From Amycolatopsis sp. WAC 01376 (lineage in GTDB: Bacteria > Actinomycetota > Actinomycetes > Mycobacteriales > Pseudonocardiaceae): DNA of 64,000 nucleotides. The stretch spans positions 248,001-312,000 of the forward strand of contig NZ_QHKL01000002.1 of assembly GCF_003947415.1 (NCBI RefSeq), in the 5' to 3' direction. Every line of letters begins with the position of its first letter. The stretch's first letter is position 1. The notes beneath the pieces are model-generated. The model did no database searches. It was not told the DNA's origin and saw nothing but the letters and a program-made list of their open reading frames with translations. A program made the translations under genes and the position numbers. Below, one piece after another: positions 24,606 to 32,980 of the stretch.

Positions 24606-25247
24606 GTGGCAAGGGTGTGGCTGATCAGGCATGGGGAAAGCGAGTCCAACGCGGGTCTTCCCGGCGGGGAGCCAGGGGCTTCGGCGCTGACCGGACTCGG
24701 CAGGCGGCAGGCCGTCGAAATCGCGGATTCGCTGGCCGAACCGCCTCGGTTGATCGTGACGTCGCCGTTCGTGCGGGCGCGGCAGACCGCCGAGCCGACG
24801 ATCGAGCGGTTCCCCAACGCGGAGCTCGAGGAGTGGCCTGTCCAGGAGTTCACCTTTCTCGGCGAACTCCATGGACAGGTCACCACCACCGCCACCCGTA
24901 AGCCGTACACCGAGGCGTACTGGGATCGGGCCGATCCCCACCACGCGGTGAACGGCGCGGAATCCTTCGCGGCCCTCTACGCCCGGACCCAGGACTTCCT
25001 GGCGCGATTGGGAGAACGGGAACCCGGCCCGATCGCCGTCTTCACGCACGGGCTCTTCATCCGAGCGGTCATGTGGTCGCTGCTGACCGGGATCACCACC
25101 CCGGACAGCGAGGCCATGCGCGGATTCCGGACGTTCGCCGACACCTACCAGGTGCCGAACGGCAACATCACCGAATTGCGGTACACCGCCGGAAAGCGGA
25201 CTCCGCGAGTGGTGGTGCCGCTCGCCTCCCGGTTCGCCGACCGCTAG
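24606..25247 (+). CDS. Histidine phosphatase family protein (phosphoglycerate mutase-like)
   Basis: 213 residues. VWLIRHGESESN carries the RHG catalytic motif at the very N terminus; a second His appears in IAVFTHGLFIRAV, as in acid phosphatase/phosphoglycerate mutase-type enzymes. No signal peptide, so it acts in the cytoplasm on a phosphorylated metabolite. GTG 24606 with GGAGGCGAT just upstream fits. The stop codon lies in a CTAG shared with the convergent P450 gene. Confidence 0.87.
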   Translation: MARVWLIRHGESESNAGLPGGEPGASALTGLGRRQAVEIADSLAEPPRLIVTSPFVRARQTAEPTIERFPNAELEEWPVQEFTFLGELHGQVTTTATRKPYTEAYWDRADPHHAVNGAESFAALYARTQDFLARLGEREPGPIAVFTHGLFIRAVMWSLLTGITTPDSEAMRGFRTFADTYQVPNGNITELRYTAGKRTPRVVVPLASRFADR

Positions 25248-26449
25248 GGCTTCAGCAGCAGCTGGAGCTTGTTCACCCCGGTCATGTTCGGGCTGGGTAT
25301 GAACGACGGCGGAACGGCAGGATCGGTACGCAGAGCCGGGAACCGGTCCAGCAGGATGTTGAGCGCCGTCTTGCCTTCCAGCCTGGCGAGCGGGGCGCCG
25401 ATGCAGAAATGGATCCCGCGGCCGAAGGCGAGATGCGGATTGTGCGACCTCGCCGGATCGAAGGTGCCCGGGTCCTTGAACGTACGCGGATCCCGGTTCG
25501 CCGCCGCGACCCAGATGGCGAGCATGCTGTCCGCGGGGACCGTCTTCCCGCCCAGTTCGACGTCGGTCGTCGTGGCACGGGCGACGAGGGCGAACGGGCT
25601 GAGGAAGCGCAGCGATTCCTCGATGGTGGCGGGCAGCAGTGCCCGGTCCTCGCGGACGCGCCGGTACTCGTCCGGATGGGAATCCAGGCACAGCACCGTG
25701 TTCCCGAGCAGCATCGTGGTGGTGATGTGCCCGGCGAGCAGCAGCACGTTCGCGAAGTTGACGACCTCGTTCTGCGTGAGTTTCGCGCCGTCCACTTCGG
25801 CTTCGACGAGTTTGGTCAGCAGGTCCTCGCGCGGGTTCCGCCGTCGGTCCTCGACGTGCCCGGCAAGGTAGTTCACCAGGTTCTTCAGCTGTTCCGCGGT
25901 TTCCTCTGAGGCCTTCTTGTCCTCCTCGGTCTGCTTGATCAGCGACCGCTGCTGGCTGTTCCGCAGCATCGTGTCGACCCATTCCTTGAACAGGTCGCGA
26001 TCGCTCGCCGGGATGCCGAGCAGTTCGGCGATGACGATCACCGGCAACGGATAAGCCAGATGCGTCACCAGTTCCATCGAGTCCGCGCCGTCGACCGCGT
26101 CGAGGAGTTCGTTCGTCAACGCGGCGATCCGCGGTTCGAGATCCGCGACGACCTTCGGCGTGAAGGCGTGACTCACCAGCGTGCGCAGCTTCTTGTGGTC
26201 CGGCGGGTCCATCTGGAGCAGGTTGCCCTCGACGAACAGGTCCTTGTCCGGTGCGATCTCCTGGGGGATCAGCCGGGCGGTGTCGGACGAGAACACCTTG
26301 GGATCACTCAGGGTCTCCAACGCCTCGGCGTGGCCGTAGACGTTCCACATACCCGTCTCGGCGTCGAAGTGGACCGGGTCGGCCGGGAATTCTCCTCGAA
26401 GCCAGAACTGGCCTTCGTGGACGCCCCAGGTTTCGGCGATCGTGGTCAT
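25244..26449 (-). CDS. Cytochrome P450
   Basis: 401 residues, the normal size for a soluble bacterial P450. LLAGHITTTMLLGN is the I-helix oxygen-activation motif (A-G-H-x-T-T), ESLRFLSPF holds the ExxR pair, and FGRGIHFCIGAPLARLEG is the heme loop with the axial cysteine. ATG 26449 follows GGGGGC; an upstream in-frame start at 26506 would overlap the TetR gene. No ferredoxin gene is adjacent. It is the second gene after the TetR regulator at 26487-27191 and is probably controlled by it. The substrate is not predictable. Confidence 0.93.
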   Translation of the reverse strand: MTTIAETWGVHEGQFWLRGEFPADPVHFDAETGMWNVYGHAEALETLSDPKVFSSDTARLIPQEIAPDKDLFVEGNLLQMDPPDHKKLRTLVSHAFTPKVVADLEPRIAALTNELLDAVDGADSMELVTHLAYPLPVIVIAELLGIPASDRDLFKEWVDTMLRNSQQRSLIKQTEEDKKASEETAEQLKNLVNYLAGHVEDRRRNPREDLLTKLVEAEVDGAKLTQNEVVNFANVLLLAGHITTTMLLGNTVLCLDSHPDEYRRVREDRALLPATIEESLRFLSPFALVARATTTDVELGGKTVPADSMLAIWVAAANRDPRTFKDPGTFDPARSHNPHLAFGRGIHFCIGAPLARLEGKTALNILLDRFPALRTDPAVPPSFIPSPNMTGVNKLQLLLKP

Positions 26450-26486
26450 GGCTTGCCCCCTTCTTCTCGTGGTGGAGGAGCTCGGA

Positions 26487-27191
26487 TCAAGCGGGCTCCC
26501 CGGCACCGTCCTTCCGGTAGATCCAGGCGCGATAGGACGAGATCAGCTCACGGAACGCCTGGATCACTTCGGCCGCGGTGGCGGCCAGATCCGCCGTGGA
26601 CGGTGGCTCCGGCGGCTCGAACGCCGTCCGGATGATGTGCGCGAGGGCGTCGGCCTTCTCTTCGGAGGTGAGGCCGGTGCCGTCGGTGGTGAAGCTGTCC
26701 ATCAGGTAGAACCCCAGCGCCGAGGCGCGGAGGGAAAAGAGCAGGTTCGGGATGTCGTCGCGCAACAAGCCCCGGTCGGTCATCGTCTTCAGGTACCGAT
26801 CGGTCACGACCGCGTCCTGATCCTGCAAGGGATGTGTCTTCAGCCTGCCCAGCATTTCGGTGTTGCCGGTGATGAGTGCGCCGAGCAACGGGTTTCGCTG
26901 GGTGTACAGGAAAACGGCCCGCTGGAACCGATGCGGGACGACTTCCGCCGGATCCTCCTCCAGCCGGTCGAGAATGGTCTCGGCGGCTCGAAGGGATTCA
27001 CGCAGGAGCAACGCGTGGAAGAGGGTTTCCTTGGTGGGCCAATGCAGGTAGATCGTGCCCTTCCCGATGCCGGCCTGGCTCGCGATGTCCTCGATGGTCA
27101 CCTTGCGATAGCCCAGCCGCGACAGCAGGACGCCGGCCGCGTCGAGGATTCGATCGGCGCGGCCGGCGGTGCGGTCCGGACGTTCTGCCAC
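26487..27191 (-). CDS. TetR-family repressor
   Basis: 234 residues. RILDAAGVLLSRLGYRKVTIEDIASQAGIGKGTIYLHWPTKETLFHAL is the TetR DNA-binding helix-turn-helix; the remainder is an all-helical ligand domain with TetR_C-like features (LLFSLRASALGFYLMDSF). It starts with GTG at 27191 and lies 37 bases upstream of the P450 gene on the same strand. A 24-base inverted repeat 25 bases before the start is the obvious autoregulatory operator, so the pair is probably induced when a ligand (perhaps the P450 substrate) binds. Confidence 0.92.
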   Translation of the reverse strand: MAERPDRTAGRADRILDAAGVLLSRLGYRKVTIEDIASQAGIGKGTIYLHWPTKETLFHALLLRESLRAAETILDRLEEDPAEVVPHRFQRAVFLYTQRNPLLGALITGNTEMLGRLKTHPLQDQDAVVTDRYLKTMTDRGLLRDDIPNLLFSLRASALGFYLMDSFTTDGTGLTSEEKADALAHIIRTAFEPPEPPSTADLAATAAEVIQAFRELISSYRAWIYRKDGAGEPA

Positions 27192-27215
27192 GTGCGCTCC
27201 CAGTCTCTGACTTCA

Positions 27216-27239
27216 TGACTAGATTTGCCTATCTGGTCA
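27216..27239. promoter_or_regulatory. TetR operator palindrome
   Basis: TGACTAGAT and ATCTGGTCA are separated by 6 bases; 8 of 9 positions are complementary. It lies 25 bases upstream of the TetR start codon, where binding would block transcription of the TetR-P450 operon. Confidence 0.7.
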
Positions 27240-27299
27240 TCCGGTCAAGTTCGACGGTAGCGCCAGGCGCGGGGATCCGGCAAGGAAATGGACGAGTTC

Positions 27300-28274
27300 T
27301 TAACGCAGCCGGTGGGCGAGCATGAAGTTCCAGATGACCGGCGTGGCGTCGATGACGGTCGGAGTGGCGGAGTCGTTGTTCGGCGCCGTGCTCGGCCAGA
27401 CATGCCCGGCGCCTTCGACCCGGTAATGCTGGAGCGAGCAACCGAGCCAGCGCTGGACGGTGACGTCGGCCCGCGGCGAGTACTGGATCGGGCGCGGGAA
27501 GCAGCCGTTCCGGTCGGACCACGCGGCGAGCCAGTCCGGCAGCGTCGGCAGGCCCTTCGCGGGATTTCCGGTGTAAGGGATCGTCGCGTCGGCCGTTCCG
27601 TGGAAGTCGAGGATCGGAGCGGGACGCGACGGGTGGCATTCGCCGCCTTGCGGATAGAACGCGCCGGCGACCGGGGCGAACGCCGCGATCCGGCCCGGCA
27701 TCCGGCAGGCGAGGACGCCGACGAACCCGCCGCCGTTCGACTTGCCCGTCGCGTAGATCCGGCGGGAGTCGACGCACAGTTCACGCTGGAGCGTGTTCAG
27801 CAGATCGCTGGTGAAGAGCACGTCGTCAGCGGCCGCGGAATACGGCGCGCCGGTCCACGCCGACTCGCCGTCAGTACCCGGAAGTCCTTGCGGGTAGACG
27901 GAAATCGCGTCATACGCGGAAAACCCGGACAGCTCCTCCTGATATTTCGACGTCCGTTTGTGGCCATGGAACGACAACACCAGCGGGTACGGCCGCGAAG
28001 GCCGGTATCGCGCCGGAACGTGCACCGTGTACTCGCGGACCAAGCCCCCCGACGTCACGGTCCGCAGTGTCGTCGCCCCGGCCGGCACCGGGGACGGACG
28101 GTGACAGCCGGTGGTCCGCACCGGATGATCGATCGGCGACGGCGCGGCCGACGTCACCGGTGCGGCCGACGCCACCGGTGCGGCCGACGCCACCGGCGCG
28201 GCGAGCAGGCTCAGTCCGGCAGCGGCGGCGGCCGTCAGAGCGAGACGGCGCAGGGACTTCGTGGGACCAGGCAC
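27300..28274 (-). CDS. Secreted LpqC/PHB-depolymerase-type esterase
   Basis: 324 residues. The N-terminal 32 residues form a Sec signal peptide ending in ASA-like sites; next to it the sequence repeats (V/A)ASAAP three times, encoded by near-identical 18-base units around 28141-28200. YPLVLSFHGHKRTS is the oxyanion segment and YATGKSNGGGFV the nucleophile elbow (Ser in KSNGG), as in polyhydroxybutyrate depolymerase/feruloyl-esterase relatives; VEGAGHVWP holds the catalytic His. Paired cysteines suggest disulfides. It should hydrolyse ester bonds outside the cell. No operon partner is evident. Confidence 0.85.
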   Translation of the reverse strand: MPGPTKSLRRLALTAAAAAGLSLLAAPVASAAPVASAAPVTSAAPSPIDHPVRTTGCHRPSPVPAGATTLRTVTSGGLVREYTVHVPARYRPSRPYPLVLSFHGHKRTSKYQEELSGFSAYDAISVYPQGLPGTDGESAWTGAPYSAAADDVLFTSDLLNTLQRELCVDSRRIYATGKSNGGGFVGVLACRMPGRIAAFAPVAGAFYPQGGECHPSRPAPILDFHGTADATIPYTGNPAKGLPTLPDWLAAWSDRNGCFPRPIQYSPRADVTVQRWLGCSLQHYRVEGAGHVWPSTAPNNDSATPTVIDATPVIWNFMLAHRLR

Positions 28275-28412
28275 GCGATCCTCCTTGATCGGGCGGCAGG
28301 GCGGTGATCAGGGTCACCCCTGACGCGGGCCTGGTCAGCATTGTGTTCATTGAGTTTTCGGACCGCTTTTCACGCCACCCGCCGGCCTGGTCACCTCGCG
28401 GGCTGTGGCCGG

Positions 28413-29654
28413 TCAGCCGCAGGCGTGTTTCGCCGCGAGCACGCGGGTCGCTGCCTCGTCGACCCGGGCGGCAGGGAGGTCGCCGGACGCAAGCGCTTGT
28501 TCCAGCGTGGCCAGCACCGTGCCGACGTTGCCGCCGGAAGACCACAACGCCTGATCCGCCCCGGCCTGCAAGGCCTTGAGCACGGCCGTCTGCAACGGGT
28601 ACTGCGATGTGATCGCCTTCATCGCCCCGAGATCGTCCGTGATCACCGGGCCGTCGAACGCGTAGTCCTTCCGCAGCAGCCGGTACGCCGGCGCCGACAG
28701 GGTCGACGGTGTCCCGCCGGTCAGGTCGGGCACGTCCAGATGTCCGACCATGACGCCGATCTCGCCGTACTCGCCGATGTCGCGGTACGGCACCAGGTCG
28801 ACCTTGCGCAGCGAGGCCAGCGGCGGCGTCCGCACCAGTCCCTTGTGGGAGTCCCCGGTGGCGTGTCCGTGCCCGGGGAAGTGCTTCAGCACCGGCTGCA
28901 CCCCGGCGTCCCGCAGGCCCTGTGCGAACGCCAGGACGTACTTGCGCGCGACCTCCGGATCCGAGCCGAACGACCGGTCGCCGACGATGTCGCGGTCCGG
29001 CTGGTCGGTGATGTCGGCGTCGGGCGCGTAGTCGACGGTGACGCCACGAGCCCGCATCTGCCGTCCTCGCTCGGCGGCCTTCTTCCGCACCTGCGCCGGC
29101 GTCAGGGTCGAGGCCATCTTCCGGGCGCTGGGCATGTTGCCGTCGAGGGCGTCGATCCGTTGAACACGACCGCCTTCCTCGTCGATCGCCACCGATACCG
29201 GGATCTTCGCTGCGCGTTGGACCTCGTCCAGCGCACCGTTCTGCAACAGGGCCGTCTCGTTGCCGCCGAGGAAGATCCCGCCGACCTGCTGATCGCGCAC
29301 CAGTTTCACCGCTGCCTGCGGGTCGCCTGCGTTCACGCCGACCACCACCAGCTGGGCCAGTCGCTGCCGGGGGCTCATCCCGGCGACGACGGTTTCGCAG
29401 CCCGGAGCAGGCGCCTGCTCCGCCCTCGGTGACGGCGAGGGTGCGGGCTTGCCGGAGCTGGACGGGCTCGAAGCGACACTGCTGCTCGGCGGAGGTACCG
29501 TCCCCGCCGGCTGTGCCGAGCCTGCCTGGTCGTCCGCCGTGCCGCACTGCACGCTGGTGAGGAGAACGGTGGCGGCTCCCAGGATGACGGCCGTCCATCG
29601 CTTCGTCGTCTTCGGTCGCCCGGAGTTCATCGGCTCGTTTCGTTCGTCGTCCAT
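28413..29654 (-). CDS. GH3 beta-N-acetylhexosaminidase-like enzyme (NagZ/LpqI type), membrane-anchored or secreted
   Basis: 413 residues from ATG 29654; ATG 29630 is a second candidate start. A hydrophobic segment (WTAVILGAATVLLTSVQC) is followed by a Ser/Pro-rich linker of about 50 residues. The cysteine after LTSVQ could be lipidated, but the lipobox is poor. The catalytic domain has SVAIDEEGGRVQR, VLKHFPGHGHATGDSHKG (KHFPGHG...DSH, the catalytic His loop of NagZ) and VITDDLGAMKAI (nucleophile Asp). It likely removes GlcNAc from peptidoglycan fragments, as mycobacterial LpqI does. Confidence 0.85.
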   Translation of the reverse strand: MDDERNEPMNSGRPKTTKRWTAVILGAATVLLTSVQCGTADDQAGSAQPAGTVPPPSSSVASSPSSSGKPAPSPSPRAEQAPAPGCETVVAGMSPRQRLAQLVVVGVNAGDPQAAVKLVRDQQVGGIFLGGNETALLQNGALDEVQRAAKIPVSVAIDEEGGRVQRIDALDGNMPSARKMASTLTPAQVRKKAAERGRQMRARGVTVDYAPDADITDQPDRDIVGDRSFGSDPEVARKYVLAFAQGLRDAGVQPVLKHFPGHGHATGDSHKGLVRTPPLASLRKVDLVPYRDIGEYGEIGVMVGHLDVPDLTGGTPSTLSAPAYRLLRKDYAFDGPVITDDLGAMKAITSQYPLQTAVLKALQAGADQALWSSGGNVGTVLATLEQALASGDLPAARVDEAATRVLAAKHACG

Positions 29655-29777
29655 GCCGGTATCGACGGTAACCCCAGTTGCCCTTTCGTACGCGCTCGCA
29701 TGTCCTTTAGTGCGAGACCGGCTCGGTCCCACCTCCTTCCTCTTTCGTGTTCTCCCTCGTCAAGCCGGTGCTCGGCC

Positions 29778-29819
29778 TTGACAACTCGATCTGCTCCGCC
29801 GTAGATTACCACATGGTTA
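29778..29819 (+). promoter_or_regulatory. Sigma-70-type promoter with overlapping dyad for the ArsR operon
   Basis: TTGACA (29778-29783) and TAGATT (29802-29807) are separated by 18 bases. TTACCACATGGTTA (29806-29819), an imperfect palindrome, overlaps the -10 and start region. It lies upstream of the ArsR-type gene at 29924 and is a candidate autoregulatory site. Confidence 0.5.
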
Positions 29820-29923
29820 TGAAACCGCAAGGTTATCCACCGTCGCGGTGCCGATGAGCGCCGATCGTGAGAATGGGAAGTCGTGAGAACCGCTCGAACT
29901 CAGGAAACGGAAGGCGGCCGGCC

Positions 29924-30274
29924 GTGACACAAGATCTGCTCGATGTCACCTTCGCGGCACTCGCCGACCCCACCCGCCGCGCGATCCTCGCGCGGCTCGC
30001 CCGCGGTGAGGCCACGGTGACGGAGCTGGCCGAGCCGTTCGCGATGAGCCAGCCCGCCATCTCCAAACATCTGAAAGTGCTGGAGCGGGCGGGGCTGGTG
30101 GCAAGGGGGCGCGATGCCCAGCGTCGCCCCTGCCGGTTGGTGGCCGATCCGCTGAAGAACGCGAACGAATGGCTCGGCGGCTACCGCCGCCACTGGGACG
30201 AGACCTTCTCTCAGCTGGACCTCGTCCTGGACGAAGAGATGAAGCACCCGGAGCGCCGGGACGAGACCGATTGA
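29924..30274 (+). CDS. ArsR-family winged-helix repressor
   Basis: 116 residues. LADPTRRAILARLARGEATVTELAEPFAMSQPAISKHLKVLERAGLVARGRDAQRRPCRL is a full ArsR/SmtB DNA-binding domain. Metal-binding CxC motifs are absent, and a Cys sits only in RRPCRL. This subtype (often called SdpR/YbzH-like) commonly precedes an AHSA1/SRPBCC gene, exactly as here. GTG 29924 is preceded by GGAAGG. It probably represses its own operon (29924-31370); the ligand may be bound by the SRPBCC partner rather than by a metal site. Confidence 0.9.
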   Translation: MTQDLLDVTFAALADPTRRAILARLARGEATVTELAEPFAMSQPAISKHLKVLERAGLVARGRDAQRRPCRLVADPLKNANEWLGGYRRHWDETFSQLDLVLDEEMKHPERRDETD

Positions 30275-30303
30275 CCACCGCACGAGCGGAAAGGAACAGC
30301 ACG

Positions 30304-30798
30304 ATGGGACGCACTCTCAGCGTGACGAAATCCGGCGATCTCGAGATCCTCATGACGAGGTCCTTCGACGCGCCGAGGACGTTGGTGTTCGACGCGTGGA
30401 CCAAACCGGACCTGGTGCGCCGCTGGTTCGGCCCGCGCGACTGGGAGGTCGTCGAATGCGAGATCGACCTGCGGGTCGGCGGCGGATGGCGTTACCTGCT
30501 GCGCCAAGACGGCGGGGCGGAGATGCTGCTGCAGGGCGTCTACCAGGAGATCGACCGTCCGGAAAGACTCGTCTCCCTCGAGACGAACGAGGATTGCGAT
30601 GCCTCGGAAGGCCAGGCGTTGGCGACGCTGACGTTGGTCGAACACGGCGGGGTCACCACGCTGACCCAGGTCGTGCGGTACGCCTCGGAGCGGATCCGGG
30701 ACGCAGTGCTCGAATCCGGGATGGAGCGGGGTGTCGGTGAGGGCTTCGACAAGCTGGCCGAGGTCGTCGCCACTCCGGAGAGGGCGGGAACACGATGA
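30304..30798 (+). CDS. SRPBCC/AHSA1-domain protein
   Basis: 164 residues of the Bet v1/START-like fold: FDAPRTLVFDAWTKPDLVRRWFGPRDWEV and GGGWRYLLRQDGG match the activator-of-Hsp90-homolog-1 (AHSA1) signature widely found in bacteria. Such proteins bind hydrophobic ligands in a deep cavity. ATG 30304 has GGAACAG upstream; the stop overlaps the next start (ATGA). It is the middle gene of an ArsR-AHSA1-DinB-like operon, an arrangement seen in many actinomycetes but without an assigned biochemical role. Confidence 0.88.
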   Translation: MGRTLSVTKSGDLEILMTRSFDAPRTLVFDAWTKPDLVRRWFGPRDWEVVECEIDLRVGGGWRYLLRQDGGAEMLLQGVYQEIDRPERLVSLETNEDCDASEGQALATLTLVEHGGVTTLTQVVRYASERIRDAVLESGMERGVGEGFDKLAEVVATPERAGTR

Positions 30799-31370
30799 CC
30801 GCCATCGCGGACCGCTACCGCGCCCGGGCCGACGCCTTCGAGAGCAAGGTCGCTGCCGTCGAAGCCGGGCAATGGGAGAACAGGTCGCCCTGTGAAGAGT
30901 GGAGCGCCAGGGATGTCGTCGGGCACATCGTCGACATGCACGCCGCGATGCTGCGTCCCTTCGGACGTGATCTCGGGCCTGCGCCCGCACTCTCGGATGA
31001 TCCGCTCGGCGCACTCCGGGCGGCTCGGGCCGATGTCGAAGCCATCCTCGCCGACCCCGTGCTCGCGGCCACCGAGCACGAGACACCGGCGGGGAAGATG
31101 ACCGCCGAACAGCACATCGACCAGGTCGTCAGCGCCGACATGGTGCTCCACGGCTGGGATCTGGCCCGTGCCACCGGTCAGGACGACACGATCGATCCGG
31201 AGGAGGTCGCCCGGATGTGGCCCGGCGCGCAGGCGATGCCCGAACAGATGAGGGTCCCCGGCGCTTTCGGGCCCGGCATCGTCGTCTTCGGCCCTGAAGT
31301 GAAGGTACCCGAAGACGCGCCCTTGCAGGACAGGCTGCTCGGGCTGCTGGGCCGCGACCCGAACGCCTGA
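30795..31370 (+). CDS. TIGR03086-type DinB-fold metal-binding protein
   Basis: 191 residues. RYRARADAFESKVAAVEAGQWENRSPCEEWSARDVVGHIVDMH is the DinB/maleylpyruvate-isomerase-N start with the first metal His in VGHIVDMH; a second appears in DMVLHGWDLARATG. The pattern fits the TIGR03086 group, whose members are often fused to or paired with small ligand-binding proteins. The start overlaps the SRPBCC stop, so translation is coupled. Function is unknown; mycothiol-linked chemistry is a family-level guess. Confidence 0.85.
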   Translation: MTAIADRYRARADAFESKVAAVEAGQWENRSPCEEWSARDVVGHIVDMHAAMLRPFGRDLGPAPALSDDPLGALRAARADVEAILADPVLAATEHETPAGKMTAEQHIDQVVSADMVLHGWDLARATGQDDTIDPEEVARMWPGAQAMPEQMRVPGAFGPGIVVFGPEVKVPEDAPLQDRLLGLLGRDPNA

Positions 31371-31376
31371 TCCGGG

Positions 31377-31790
31377 TCAGACATGGATTCCACGGTGCCG
31401 CCGGACGGGCCGGGAAGGAACCGGTACCTCGGCGGTGCCGGTCCCCTTGGCCGCGGCCAGGACGCGCTCCAGAACCGATAGAGAGGTGGTGAGCAAGGAG
31501 ATCTGGTTCTGGATCCGAGTCTTGGCGATCTCCAGTTCGTCGGCCATTCCCGGCGAAGGCACCAAATGCGTGTGGTCCCCGGAAACACAGGGAAGGAGTT
31601 CCGCGATCTTGCCGCTGCACAACCCGGCCGAATAGAAGAGCTGGATCTGCAGCACCCTGGCGATGTCGTCTTCGGTGAAGGTCCGGTAGCCGTTGCCGCA
31701 TCGATCGGGACGCAGCAGGCCTTCCGTTTCGTAGTACCGCAACGAGCGGACGCTCACCCCGGTCCGCTTCGCCAGTTCGCCGATCCGCAT
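31377..31790 (-). CDS. MerR-family regulator, divergent from an Old Yellow Enzyme
   Basis: 137 residues from ATG 31790. MRIGELAKRTGVSVRSLRYYETEGLLRPDRCGNGYR is a clear MerR DNA-binding start, followed by the second helix pair (FTEDDIARVLQIQLFYSAGLCSGKIAELLPC) and a coiled-coil helix. Two cysteines (about 43 and 54 residues after the winged helix) could serve as a thiol or electrophile sensor. It faces the flavin enzyme at 31858, whose promoter has the long spacer expected of MerR targets. The C terminus is basic (RPVRRHRG). Confidence 0.87.
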   Translation of the reverse strand: MRIGELAKRTGVSVRSLRYYETEGLLRPDRCGNGYRTFTEDDIARVLQIQLFYSAGLCSGKIAELLPCVSGDHTHLVPSPGMADELEIAKTRIQNQISLLTTSLSVLERVLAAAKGTGTAEVPVPSRPVRRHRGIHV

Positions 31791-31818
31791 CAGTCCACAG
31801 TAGCCGCGGAAATCGAGG

Positions 31819-31850
31819 TTGACCGTGACGCCGGTGTCAGGGTTTAGCTT
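31819..31850 (+). promoter_or_regulatory. MerR-type promoter of the Old Yellow Enzyme gene
   Basis: TTGACC (31819-31824) and TAGCTT (31845-31850) are separated by 20 bases, and the spacer centre is the dyad TGAC-N6-GTCA (31826-31839). The ATG at 31858 is about 8 bases after the -10 box, so the message should be nearly leaderless. This geometry suits activation by the divergent MerR protein. Confidence 0.55.
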
Positions 31851-31857
31851 CGCGTTC

Positions 31858-32952
31858 ATGAGGTTGCTCGAAGCATTCCGCGGCACCGCGATCCAGTTGC
31901 CGAACCGCATCGCGATGGCCCCGATGACCAGGGGGCGCGCCGACGATGTCACAGGCGTGCCGCATCCGCGGACGGCCGAGTACTACGCGCAGCGCGCGAG
32001 CGCCGGGTTGATCGTGAGCGAAGGCATCTGGGTCGACCGGACCGGCAAGAGTGGTCCGGGCATTCCAGGACTCGCGACGAAACGGCAGGCCGAGGCCTGG
32101 TGTGCGGTGACGGAAGCCGTGCACAGGGAAGGCGGCCGGATTTTCGCGCAGCTTTGGCACGCGGGCCGGGTCAGTCATCCCGGCGTGATGGGCCGGACGC
32201 CGGTGGCGCCGTCGGCGGTCCGGCAGGCCGGGCGGATCTTCTCGGCCGACGGCTGGACGGACACGGTCGAGCCGCGTGCGCTCGGCGAAGAAGAGATAGG
32301 CGAGGTCGTCCAGGACTTCGCCGCGGCGGCACTCCGGGCCGTCGAGGCAGGATTCGACGGCGTGGAACTCCACGGTGCCAACGGCTACCTCATCCAGGAG
32401 TTCCTCGCCCGCAACACCAATCTCAGGGAGGACCGCTACGGCGGTTCGGTCGCCGCCCGGCTCCGCTTCCCGCTCGAGGTGGTGGCGGCTGTGACCGAGC
32501 GGATCGGCGCGGCCAGGGTCGCTCTGCGGATTTCGCCGGGCAACCCGGAGAACGACATCGTGGAAGACGACTGGAAGGAGGTGTACTCACGACTGCTAGA
32601 GGAACTACGCCGGTACGAGCTCGCGTACCTGCACGTCATCGACACTCCCGACGCTGTGCCGTTGTCACACCTGCGGCCGCTGTGGCCGGGGACGCTCGTC
32701 GCGAACCTTCGGTCAGAGGAACCGACTTCCCGGGACGAGGGTGAGTCCTTGATCGAAACCGGTCTCGCCGATGTGGTCGCCTTCGGACGGCTGTTCATCG
32801 CGAATCCGGACCTGCCCGCCCGGTTCGCTTTGGGCGCCCCGCTCGCTCGGGCCGACCACGACGTCTACTACGGCGCCCGGCTCGACGGCTACACCGACTT
32901 CCCGGCGTACGAACCGGACTCGGCCAAGTTCGCCTGTTCGGCGCGCAGCTGA
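31858..32952 (+). CDS. Old Yellow Enzyme-family flavin oxidoreductase
   Basis: 364 residues of the NADH:flavin oxidoreductase/OYE TIM barrel. NRIAMAPMTRGRAD is the FMN-contacting start, FAQLWHAGRVSHP the conserved strand, and FDGVELHGANGYLIQEFL holds the His/Asn-type substrate pair (HGANG). The Tyr in LREDRYGGS is also conserved. Such enzymes reduce activated double bonds or nitro groups of electrophiles. The promoter and divergent MerR gene suggest induction by a reactive compound. ATG 31858 is chosen over an in-frame start at 31819 because the latter lies in the -35 box. Confidence 0.9.
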   Translation: MRLLEAFRGTAIQLPNRIAMAPMTRGRADDVTGVPHPRTAEYYAQRASAGLIVSEGIWVDRTGKSGPGIPGLATKRQAEAWCAVTEAVHREGGRIFAQLWHAGRVSHPGVMGRTPVAPSAVRQAGRIFSADGWTDTVEPRALGEEEIGEVVQDFAAAALRAVEAGFDGVELHGANGYLIQEFLARNTNLREDRYGGSVAARLRFPLEVVAAVTERIGAARVALRISPGNPENDIVEDDWKEVYSRLLEELRRYELAYLHVIDTPDAVPLSHLRPLWPGTLVANLRSEEPTSRDEGESLIETGLADVVAFGRLFIANPDLPARFALGAPLARADHDVYYGARLDGYTDFPAYEPDSAKFACSARS

Positions 32953-32980
32953 TCTTCTCCGGCGGCTCTACAGTGCGGGG

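Noticed and set aside
28141-28200. Tandem 18-base repeats as an independent repeat element
   Set aside because: They lie within the signal-peptide end of the esterase gene and encode an Ala/Pro spacer in frame; noted with that gene.
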